DNA from: Bugula neritina
Taxonomy: Eukaryota; Bryozoa; Gymnolaemata; Cheilostomatida; Bugulidae
Direction of reading: 5' to 3'
Assembly (NCBI GenBank): GCA_964035545.1
Contig: OZ037772.1
Location: 8,892,150-8,956,149 of the forward strand
DNA length: 64,000 bases
Position numbers and translations under genes: made by a program. Shown piece after piece: positions 54,501 to 64,000 of this stretch. Position 1 is the stretch's first letter; every line of letters starts with the position of its first letter. The notes beneath the pieces are model-generated. The model worked only from the letters and a program-made list of their open reading frames with translations. It was not told the origin of the DNA and did no database searches.

Positions 54501-57500
54501 ATCAAGAAAAGTCAACTTGTTGATCATAGAGTTTAAATAAGCCAAAAAGAAAAATCTTCAACTGTTGCAATGCTCTCAACATCAAAATAATATTTGCCAT
54601 TAATATAAAAAGATCATAAAAACACAGACTGGCCTGTGACTGACTCAGTTTGAAATAAAGTCATGCCTGCGAGTTCATTGTAAGTAGTTTGACCTGAAAC
54701 AGCACATATGTAACTTACCTATAGAAAGAATGCTGTCTGCTAACTCAATACTCCTATTGGTTGGTGTGACGTATGCAGTGATCACATGACCATATGATGG
54801 AAGCAGTGAGACAAACTCCCAGCCACCTCTTATATCAGTCACGTCTGCGAAGAATAATCTAGAACAAAAGGAAAAGTAAAAGTTGAAAATCTGATGATAA
54901 TCTGACGCAGGATTTAAGCATATATTTAAAAAGATAAAAAAATTAAAAAATGTTTTAGTAGTAGATAATTAAGAAAACATTACAAAACATGACTTCACAA
55001 AAAAATTGTATTCCAGCATTTCTCTTGACTTATTGTCATAATTCTGACAGAATAAAATTTGACTGAGTTTATCACTCCAGCCAATTTGACAAAAGCAATT
55101 AATTGCACTAATATAATAAAATAAACTATTATAACAAAAAACACTAATTTAGTTCAATAAAAAATTATTTTCTATTTTCATTAAGACATTTTATAATTAG
55201 TTGCTTTGTTTAAGAATTTGTATCGACAATTCAAAAAATAAGCATCTAATAAATCAAATAAATCTATTAAATTACTTAGTCTGAGAGAAACCGGCTGCAG
55301 GTAGACATTGTCCACTTGAATGGGTGGAACAGTAACAAGGTGTGCAACCTGCGCTGTTTCCAAGAGAGAGGCCAAACGTATCAGTTACACATTCACTGCA
55401 CACACGACCTTTAGTATTTCCTGTAATCACAGAACAGATAACCTTACTTCATGACACAGGAAATTTATAAGTCAACTCGAATACGCAAAAAGAAGCTACA
55501 GAAATAAAGTATTGTTATTGACGGTTTCTTTCATCAAAGTTTCAAAATCAAAGACATGGAAAATAAAAATTAAAAGAATTAATGAAAATCTGAAACTATA
55601 TAAACTTTAAAAATTGAATGTCCAAACATCAAACCAATTCTGTACACAACTGACTAAATACGGCTGACTAAATACCGGTGACTAAATACGGGTATATTAT
55701 CGAGGTAGACTTATAACTAGCTAGATGAGTCCATCAACAAATTAACACAGCCTTCAATATATGGCTATGTATTTGACCAGTAGCTAGGTAGGATGATTGT
55801 ACAAGTAGATAAGAAAAAGTGGGCCCTTGTGGTGGGGGCCGAGCGACCCCTCTTTTCTACGAGACTGAAAACCTCCGCGCCCCCCCCCCCCAGTCCAATA
55901 GCCAACATATATTTTGAACAAAATTACCACCAAAATAAAGTAAGGCAATACATATTAGCTACTGACTATAAACCCACATGAGTTTTTTTTTATAGATAAC
56001 GTCAGCAAAGGGTAAAATGAGTCTTTTAATGTGACTAATACCTTTACAGGGGCATTGCCCAGTCCACACATCACATATTTCGGAAGTAGAACCGCGGCTA
56101 TCGCACTCACACGGTCTACAAATATAAAAAATGATATATTCTAAATTTTTATTGTAATATATGTTGAGTACATATACATGCATATAACATAATCTTGGAC
56201 ATTAGAATAATGTAAGAACCAAACAAATAATGTCGCATTTGAACAAATTTGAGATACAATTAGCTAAAACTCTCATAAACTTTTTCAAGTAATAAACATA
56301 ATAACTGTACTTATACATTGCAGCACACATGCTATCCAGAAGTAAATTTGCCAATTATAGAAGAAAAGTAAAGGAAAAAATGGGCATACATAAACATACC
56401 TGCAGCCTGATTGGCTGAATTGATAAAACCCTGGAAGACATTGGTTACATTCAGGTCCGCCCACTCCATCCTTACACTGACACTCTCCAGTGCTGTGAAT
56501 ACACTGCTTCATTATACTTCCTGTAGTGTTACAATTGCAACTAGCGCATTCCCCTGAGGTGAGTAGATAACTCCCAAATTGACACAATTCACATCTACAA
56601 GGTGTTAAATGCTGTGTTATACGTTATAGTATAATTGATAAAAGCAGTATAATAAAACTTATATAGATCAGCTTACTTTAGTAAATAAAGCAAAATGACC
56701 CACATGATTATCATAATGTGAATAGCATACACTAAAATATACAACATAATAATTTACAAAAACAATTAACATAACGGTATTTGATAAACAAAGATTGATT
56801 TACATTAGAATTTTTATAATCTTCACAAAGTGATGTCAAAAACTAAACTATAAATTGCAAGAGGATACAACAACCTACTCAGTTACATAACAAACCTAAG
56901 GCTAAGGTGTGGCAAACCGTAAGTGTCAAGGTCACCGTAAGCAGCTACCAACTGCCTGCAGACGCACTGCCCAGTAACCGAGTTGCAGACGGAATGGGAT
57001 GAGCCAATCACATCGCAGTAACACTCTGCAGAAGAACAGATTGAAGAGGTGAAGCAGACGTCAAATTTATTATATAAACATGTGATTGCCTGAGTTCCTA
57101 GAATATTCCTGAGCAAAGTTAGGGCCATCAACAAAAGGTACCAAAATACATACTTTATACTTATCAAGCGGATTATCTATTATACTAAATTATACTACAT
57201 TATATTATATTATATTATACTATATTATTTGAGCAGCTGTGGTTTAAGCACTGCCTACTAAACACGAAGTCATGGGTTTAAACCCGACAAAGGCCATTGG
57301 TGATGTCAGGAAGAGCATCTAGTCATAATTGTTCATGTGCCTCATCTGAATAAGTCCTTAGCCAACTTAAAAAAAATCCCTTCAATCAGGGTTGTCTCAC
57401 AAGGATAGTGGCTATAAACTGGCTTGAGTTTTTATATTATATTACATTATACAAATATCATTTTATATAATCTATATTATACTATATTATATAACCAACA

Positions 57501-60500
57501 ACTACCACTATGTATAAGACTTATCAACTCACTTGTACAGCCTGAAGCACTGAGGCCATAGTACCCGGTCTTACACTGGTCACATGACCTCCCTGTGACA
57601 CCTGGCTGACACATGCACTGTCCGCCATACATGTCACAAGAGGTGTTTGGCACAGTGCCAATAATGTCACAATGACACTCTACAACATGGCAGAATAACA
57701 TATAGATAGTAATGGTTTTGACAGATATTAGCAGGTTTCTTGTCTGTTATTCAAATGGAGTGCTGAAAATATGAGCTTATGATGTAATAAATTGGCAGAG
57801 ATGAATTTAGGAGATTAAATCCAAAGTAATAGAAGTAAAATATAGTAAAATGCACTTTAAATAAGCCAATTGTGGCTTATGTCTTCTATCGTTAGTAGAG
57901 TTGCACGATTGTTATACAAGTTCAAATGTAGTTCAAGACAGAATATCACATGGTAAACACTAAAATTTGACAAATTGTTCGAGAAGAAACCATTACCTCT
58001 GGCCCCACCATACAATTCAGACATGCTTGAGTGAACCAGCAGTTTGCATCTTGAATCACTCCTTTCACTGAGCAACCAATCATAACACAGCTCAGTCTCA
58101 TTAGCCCCGCCTATCTTATTATACACAGAAAACTGAGACCAATCAGCTGCTAGCACTAATGTGTGCAGAGTAATGGATTCATTGATGGCATGTGTCACAA
58201 CAGTGATGTCATACTGACAGTTGGTTGTCAACTCCAGCAGGTGCTCTGAGAAATGTAAGCTAAAGTTCTGGGATGCTAAAACAAGCAAGTAACAATCTTA
58301 GAGTAAATACCATAGTAATTTAAATGCTAACCATCACATAAACAAAATAGTTACAATAAAAAATATTATAATTTTAAAACAAATTTGTTGAAATTTGATA
58401 AAACATAATCTAAACTTTCATGGGAATGAAATTCAATCACAATTCATAGAACAATATTCCATTTATTTTGAAATATCTTGTTTATGTTTTAGACTAAAAT
58501 ATATACAATCCCCACAAATAAATATCAATGCAATAGTATGCAAATTTTTATGAAAATCATCACCACGTCCTCATGATATCGTATTATGATACAGTTTTGC
58601 GCTATAGTTTAAAGCAATAAAATAGTTTTAGCATGATTCTAATAACAAGGCCGATACCTGGTAAAGTGAGATTGAGATTCACTTCCTGTACGTATGAACA
58701 ACCAGATTCGGCAGACATCGCGAGGCCCAATGTAGAAGGTGAAGGACTTTTGTATCGAATGCCCAACACGTATTTCCTGCAAGAGAAATAATGAGTTAAT
58801 GCTACGTGATATCCTTATATAATAAATGATGCCTAATTTCAGGCATTTTATTCAAGTTAAAACAATATATAATTAAAAGTTATCCTCTATTGGTTTTACT
58901 GAAGAAGACAGAGTGGGAATTCGACATTGTGGGGCTCATAGACCCCACTGAACTTTGTCTTAAATTCAAATAACAACAAAGAGTATCTGCTTTCACATGT
59001 AGAAACTCAGTGAGGAGTTATCTGAGCTCTAAACATACCTGAATAGGTTGTGGATCTGTGAGAAGTCAACAGAAACGCTGTAGATCACATGACTTCCGCT
59101 GCCACAAGCTACAGGTAACACCTGCTGCTGCCGTACTGTAGATAACCACTGTGATGACTGCTCTGTAGATTCATAAACCACTGAGCAATCAGTCGAGTTA
59201 AATCCAAACTCTGAAAAATATGAGCGAATATAGATAAAGCGGAAATGCCAGTCTGCAATATATTAGAGCAAAGTAGTAGTTAAAATGATGTGAGCATAGA
59301 AATGCAGAGCTTGTTGAATAGCATTAGTTCTAACATTAGTTTGTATCACAACAATTTTGGGTAGTCAAGCAAGTCCTTCAAAAATTCATTACAAAATTAA
59401 AAAACCGAGCCAACCAAAACACTACACCCTAATAGTGGATTACCGGGTTCACTGCTGGAAGTTTACAACTCTCATTTTGATAATGCGGATGGTTTGTAAA
59501 CTTGTTCATTTTCACCAGCAAATAAATAAACTGTTTAATAAACAACAAATACGAAATTGATTTTTCAATCTAAGAAATCTGAGAGAAGGAGAGCTGAGTA
59601 AGTTGACATGCACGTAGAAGCTGAAAGGTACCTATCAATGGGGAGGGAAGATAGAAACCAGACTTGACTAGAGAGCAAGTTCTACCCTCAATGTTAGGTA
59701 AACAATCACACTGTCCCGTGATCTCTGTGCAGTTAGAGTTAGTAGATGAACCAAGAACACAGTTACAGGCCAAACACTCCTGGAGTAGAAACATTAGTGG
59801 CAATTGCTACATTGTTAATTTCAGTAGCAGCAGCAGTAGCAATAGTAATAGTAGTAGTAGTAGTAGCAGCAGCAGTAGCAGTAGTAGTAGTAGCAGCAAG
59901 CAGTAGCAGTAGTATTAGCAGCAGCTGTACTATATACAAGCAAGGAATATTAGGTAAAGTTAGTGTTAGTTTTAGCCAGAAGTAGGAAACAAGATTACTA
60001 TGAAATCAACTAACCTCATCCCATGCACTGGGAAAGCTGTAATAACTTCCGATGCACTGCGAGCAAGTACGTCCAGATGTGGTGACCTTACAATGACATT
60101 GACCCATATCATCGTCACATACACTACCAGATATAGTCCCAAACTCGGAGCACTTGCAAGCTGCAAATTCAAAAGTAATTCCATCACTACTTTTCCAGCG
60201 ATATCTTGTGTCAAATGCATCAATTTATCAAATTTTCTCAACAAGGCATAAAGCCTAAATTCAGCTATCATTCAAAGTGTGATTTCAGTACTTACGTAAA
60301 CATTCACCATAGGTGTTCAGTCCGTAATAATGTGGCGCACATGTGTCACACTTATCTCCTATAACATTGTCTTTACAGGCACACACTCCTTTTTCATCAC
60401 ACTTTATGTCACCATCTATTGTGCCACTGGTGTCACACAAGCATTCTGAATTATATAGAAAGAAATAAATTGAGATATTCAAGCAACACAATGAGCAACT

Positions 60501-63500
60501 AGCAGTGAGAAATAGCGAGAAACAATGAGAGACCGTGAGAATTGTTGAGAAACAGTGATAATTAGTGAGAAACAGTGAGAAACAATGAGAAATAGTGAGA
60601 AACAGTGAGAATTAGCGAGAAACAATGAGAGACAGTGAGAATTGTTGAGAAACAGTAAGAAACAATGGGAATCAGTGAGAAACAACCAACAACTGTAAGT
60701 CTTTCATTTGTACCTCAAGCACATGCAAGTGAAATTGAGGTAAATGCTATGTGAAACTTGAACAGTTAAGTTCCGTGTGGTTAAATAGGTCTGATGTGGA
60801 ATACCTATACATATGTCTGTAGAATTGAGAGGAAGGGTTGAGTTGCTGTAGAAACCATCGGCACACGTGTTACAGAATGGACCAATCGTATTGTCTCTGC
60901 AATCAAGACACATCCCATGTCCCAGAGTTTTGTTGTATATACATGCATCAGCGTGATTGTTACATTCACATTCTACAAAGTAACATAATATAATAATGAA
61001 TACGACAAGTGATGACAAGTATCTTCAGCTGAGAGTATGACAAGCCATGACAAGTTGTAGCAAGTGTCATCAGCTGAGAGTATGACATGGCTTGGTTAGT
61101 GAAACTGCAAGAAGTGAAACTTTCCCACATTTTGCAATATGCATTTGATGGTTCACCTTACATAATTTCCCTGTATAAATAGCCTATTTTACCTGTGGTA
61201 GCATATGCTTTGTAACCACTGTCAAATCTATCTTTTAAATTGCATGAGTTTAAATTATCTCCTCATGTAAAATACAATGTTTTTTTCAAAAATATATATA
61301 AATCAACCTGCCTTTGCTAATCATATAACAATCCAAGCTCAGGTATGAAAGTAGACTTAGTAAACAAAAAGCAAATAGTTTAAAATTAAGTACATCATTT
61401 CAATAATATGAGAAAACTACTTATGAGCAGAACTGACCTTGACATTCGTTGGCTTCACCTTGACCTACAGGCAGATAATAGCCAGGTCTCCACTCTCTGT
61501 TGTTGTATAGAGGTAGGCACTGTTCGCAGTTGATCCCAGCAGTATTGTGCCGACACTCACACAGGGTTTTTCTGCCCTCTACGTGACATGAGCTGGCATG
61601 GAGATTACAAGAGCATCTACAACGTGTAATACACTGTTACTATGGATACTGTTACTATGGATACTGTTACTATGGATATTGTTACTAAGGATACTGCTAC
61701 TATGGATACTGTCACTATATGGATACTGTTACTATGGATATTGTTACTAAGGATACCGTTACTAAGGATACCGTTACCATGGATACTGTTACTATGGATA
61801 CTGTCACTATGGATACTGCTACTATGGATAATGTTCAATAGAGATACTTTTACTATAGATATGGTTACGTCGAATACACTTGATAGTGAACACAATTCAC
61901 AGGAAAACTAATCTAAAATAAGATCACAAATTTTCATCATAAAAAATTTGGTAATCAATATCATCACAAGTTAGAGCAGTAATACAAAGTCATATGAAGA
62001 ATTTCTCCTTTCATTATTTCAAATAAACTCAGTTGCTACAGTTAGATTATTAATAGAAAACAAAAAGCCTTAGCTCACACAAATGTGTTAAATTGTCATT
62101 AAAACTAAAATCCAATAATAAATCTTATTATACTCAGTCTAACCCTGAATTTAGTTCCTGAACATGCGAGACAAAAATTTTGGTAACACATTTAAAATGT
62201 CCATACTAAAAGTATATAGTTTTTAACAACCTATGACGACAGAGCATTTTTACACTGCATATAAACTCCATCTGCACATTTAAAACAGCGTAGCAATACT
62301 TACACTGCAGTTATGTCAATATTAGAAATGGCGTAGTAATATTTCAGCAAATTTATTCCAGCATTGAGCTCTTCGCCATCTGTTGCAGGATACAGTAGAT
62401 TCAATCTAATATCAGTAAACTGTAGAAATCTTTGCCAGTTAGTGCTATTATAAGACTGGTATAGAGATGCTATGTCATTAAACTCTGCTCCCAAGTAAAT
62501 TTGATATCTGAAACCAGAAATACAGGTACTAAGAGAAAAATACTAAAGTCAAGGTAATTAATGACTAGCATTCGATAAATTACTTCAACTGAACGTTTCG
62601 CAATTCCGATATAAATCCCTTAAAAACTTTCTAAAAAAAATTGAACTGTTACAGAGAGCAATTATATATTATTTTATTTGTGAAAAATGTATTTTTGTGA
62701 ACAGCACTGAAGTTATGATTAACTTAGCTCACTTTGAAGTAATTGAGAAAAGCTTGAGCTATAGATGAGGCTTTTCAGCAAGATGGAAACCAAAAGTTTA
62801 GGAAACACATCAAAATGAACACTGATGGAAGGATAATTTTACATTACAATAAAATTGGCCAAAAATTACAATGCTGACTAAAATGTGAACGATAAACTTC
62901 ACTGCTTGGGGTAACAGTAACTACATCTGAATTACACAGCTACATTAAACTACACAGCTACAGTAAACCACAGAACTACAGTAAACCACAGAACTACAGT
63001 AAACCACAGAGCTACAGTAAACTACACAACTACAGTAAAACACAGAACTACAGTAAACTACACAACTACAGTAAACCACAGAGCTACAATTCAATCCCTC
63101 AACTGCAGAAAATCACAAAACTACAGTTATACTTAATTAGTACCTGCTTAGTACATCAAACACAACATTTCCTCCGGAGTATGGCAGTGTATCTGAGTAA
63201 GACTGAGAACAAATGATAGCCTGAGATTCATCACCAAGAGACGATGAGGAGGAAATATTGAAGAATGTTAGACAGTCCTTGGAGTAATACTGCCATGTTT
63301 CCCATGTTACACCATTATCTATTGACCTCTCAATTACCATTGACCTTGGCCGAGCTGTAAGCAATGAAGAAGCCATTTTTAGGCTATGCTACCATCTTAT
63401 GATAATTATAATTTAGTCATAATTTAGAGAAGGTACAGCTAAACTGAGTCACATGCTACTAAAGATGGTCACCAGTTATTCAATAATTTAGCAAATTAAA

Positions 63501-63850
63501 AAAAAAATAAAAATCAATTAGAATACATTTTTGATACAGAATACAAATTACAAAAATCATTCACTTGAGATAAACAAAACATTACATGTTGTATAGTTTA
63601 CTGTAAGTTTTGTAAGCATGGCTATGGAAATCAACTAACCGGAATGAAAGGTTAAAACAAGGTCGTCTGTAAGTCTGTAGAGTTTATTGAATGATAAAGT
63701 GAAAGTGATCTCTAAAGGTATAGGATATGACAGCCAGGAAACACTCTGCCACCACGTAGACATCAATGCATCCACAGCCATTGTGACCGGGTGTGAAACA
63801 AGAGGAGTTGTCACATCACATAACTGATCACAATCCTCTGAGTCATCTTC
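45547..63850 (-). CDS. Laminin subunit with LN, LE, IV-B-like, L4 and coiled-coil domains, no LG (5' end outside window)
   Basis: Thirty-two coding exons were traced on the minus strand, all phases consistent, about 1741 residues to the stop at 45547-45549. Order: LN (63850-62304), five LE (61616-59632), IV-B-like block (59210-57997), LE (57679-55276), L4/IV-A (54858-53284), LE (52913-51962), coiled coil (51466-45547). Exon coordinates are given in the block entries. It is a secreted basement-membrane protein: the LN domain drives network assembly and the coil joins a trimer. No LG domains follow the coil, as in beta and gamma chains. Beta chains carry IV-B and gamma chains carry L4, while this one appears to have both, an order closer to the short arm of alpha-3/alpha-5. 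The class is therefore left open. Signal peptide and first LN exon(s) lie beyond 64000. Confidence 0.88.
48090..48204. repeat. (CA/CG)n repeat
   Basis: About 115 bp of cacaca and cgcaca units in a laminin coil intron, ending about 30 bp below the exon at 48234-48422. Confidence 0.95.
49176..49505. repeat. (TAG/CAG)n trinucleotide repeat
   Basis: About 330 bp of imperfect agt/agc triplets in the laminin intron before exon 48922-49147. The apparent poly-Tyr/Leu frames are artefacts. Confidence 0.95.
51962..52913 (-). other. Laminin LE repeats preceding the coiled coil
   Basis: Exons 52785-52913 (second half of the split LE, then CNCSDRTDGPPLCHPNTG), 52366-52497 (VCENCRVGTTGDFCESC...) and 51962-52105 (CHCDVTGS...GVKCDTCQLNHHTL). 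The final repeat leads directly into the CHECY motif that opens the coil. Cysteine spacing in the middle repeat is irregular. Confidence 0.85.
53284..54858 (-). other. Laminin IV type A (L4) domain
   Basis: Exons 54719-54858, 54280-54435 and 53284-53442, about 150 residues, somewhat short for L4. It is inserted in an LE repeat: entered from CYCSTHSSGQC...GFSQTK, left through GVENCTCLPDSNTRG and then GLSCDQCKDGF, exactly as in gamma and alpha chains and perlecan. Internal ITAYVTPTNRSIELADS and NPVIRFRDDLQYTAVSVTI fit L4 strands. Confidence 0.75.
55276..57679 (-). other. Laminin LE repeats between the two domain IV blocks
   Basis: Exons 57533-57679 (CHCDIIGT...GRSCDQCKTGYYGL), 56896-57025 (CYCDVIGS...), 56400-56594 (end of the previous repeat, then CNCNTTGS...GPECNQCLPGFY), 56042-56115 (CECDSRGS) and 55276-55420 (its second half, then CYCSTHSSGQCLPAAGF). 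The last half-repeat is the classic beginning of an LE interrupted by an L4 domain. In the 56896-57025 exon, about 20 residues separate CVC from the following CELC instead of the usual 8-9. Confidence 0.85.
57231..57430 (+). mobile_element. tRNA-derived SINE, family 1
   Basis: Inserted antisense to the laminin gene in an intron: gagcagctgtggtttaagca head, ccattggtgatgtcaggaag body, tggctataaactggcttgag end. It is flanked by tatta-rich repeats on both sides, suggesting insertion into an AT microsatellite. Confidence 0.85.
57997..59210 (-). other. IV-B-like (LF-type) globular block
   Basis: Exons 59039-59210, 58658-58776 and 57997-58275, about 190 residues without LE spacing. Segments such as YVLGIRYKSPSPS and LHTLVLAADWSQFSVY fall where laminin beta domain IV has its beta-sandwich strands and the LVL...F motif. 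The placement between two LE rods also fits. The similarity is weak, so the assignment to the beta-type fold is an inference. It might instead resemble domain IVb of alpha-3/alpha-5. Confidence 0.55.
59818..59915. repeat. (AGC/AGT)n trinucleotide repeat
   Basis: About 95 bp of agc/agt/aat triplets in the laminin intron upstream of LE5 (exon 59632-59779). Confidence 0.9.
60495..60690. repeat. Short tandem repeat based on gagaaacagt/gagaattagt
   Basis: Roughly twenty degenerate 9-10-bp units in the laminin intron between LE2 and LE3 exons. Confidence 0.85.
61628..61860. repeat. 15-bp minisatellite
   Basis: About fifteen copies of actatggatactgtt in the laminin intron directly upstream of the first LE exon (61438-61616). 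The intron's acceptor lies at the very edge of the array. Confidence 0.9.
62304..63850 (-). other. Laminin N-terminal (LN, domain VI), most of it
   Basis: Exons 63640-63850, 63144-63354 and 62304-62507. Motifs: CDQLCD...SHPVTMAVDAL followed by TWWQSVSW (the conserved FWQS-type region), then ARPRSMVIERS...TWETWQYYSKDC and SLGDESQAIICSQSYSDTLPYSGGNVVFDVLS. The last exon has TDIRLNLLYP and LKYYYAISNIDI, the usual lead into the first LE repeat. The domain's beginning is missing at the window edge. Confidence 0.9.
62930..63112. repeat. ~17-bp minisatellite
   Basis: About ten degenerate copies of ctacagtaaaccacagaa in the laminin intron just below the LN exon 63144-63354. Confidence 0.85.
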
Positions 63851-64000
63851 CTGAATCAAGATTAGTTTATAGAAAAGTGTTTATAAATTAAATAAATAAA
63901 ATAGTAATTCAGTTTATATACAGTTGATATGGAATAAAGGTCGTAGCTAAATTTAAGTTATTAATACAAAAATAAAAATCTTAAATTTATTAAAAATGAA

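Larger units (their letters stand above)
59632..61616 (-). other. Five laminin EGF-like (LE) repeats, first rod
   Basis: One LE per exon: 61438-61616 (CSCNLHASSC start), 60805-60972 (CECNNHADAC), 60296-60445 (CLCDTSGT), 60015-60160 (CKCSEFGT) and 59632-59779 (CNCVLGSS). Each shows the CxCNxxG-type opening and later CxC...GxxCxxC spacing. The fifth ends with GRTCSLVKSGFYLPSP, where Ser-Leu-Val replaces the usual CxxC second cysteine, so its last disulfide is lost. Confidence 0.9.

Noticed and set aside
61617-61911. Open frames with MDTVT or SIVTV repeats on both strands
   Set aside because: Translations of the 15-bp minisatellite in the laminin intron.

Overview
This is eukaryotic, almost certainly animal, nuclear DNA. 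It is AT-rich and crowded with GT-AG introns, microsatellites, minisatellites and two families of tRNA-derived SINEs. The genes are metazoan: laminin, ABHD2, ARPC5, RPL35 and NRF-6-type acyltransferases. The sequence alone does not fix the phylum; I read it as an invertebrate. Coding exons were found by conceptual translation, splice-site reading and phase checking. In every multi-exon model below the exon lengths keep one open frame across all junctions, apart from the lesions noted in the second NRF-6 gene.

Layout. (1) 1-30750, + strand: a tandem array of three NRF-6-like membrane acyltransferase genes. Gene A (183-3431) enters from the left edge and only its last five exons are present. 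Gene B (9236-20329) has all 14 exons but carries an in-frame stop in exon 11 and a 1-nt deletion in exon 14. Gene C (21010-30750) is complete and open, 14 exons, 699 codons. Exon lengths and phases agree nearly exactly between copies, and patches of unusually high identity point to gene conversion. (2) 3432-9235 separates A from B and holds a decayed transposable element with terminal inverted repeats. (3) 32841-39281, +: an ABHD2-type alpha/beta hydrolase. (4) 40028-42077, -: ribosomal protein L35. It is head-to-head with (5) 42384-44722, +: ARPC5, a subunit of the Arp2/3 complex; about 300 bp separate the two start codons. (6) 45547 to the right edge, -: a laminin short arm and coiled coil (32 exons seen, about 1741 residues, true N-terminus off the window). 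Its architecture is LN, five LE, a IV-B-like block, LE, an L4 (IV type A) domain, LE and coiled coil, with a stop and no LG domains.

No operon-like logic links the genes beyond the tandem array and the divergent RPL35/ARPC5 pair. The most interesting features are the laminin architecture, pseudogenisation and conversion within the NRF-6 array, a foldback element built from 15-bp repeats, and two SINE families. I found no CRISPR array, no RNA gene I would call functional, and no clearly new molecular system.
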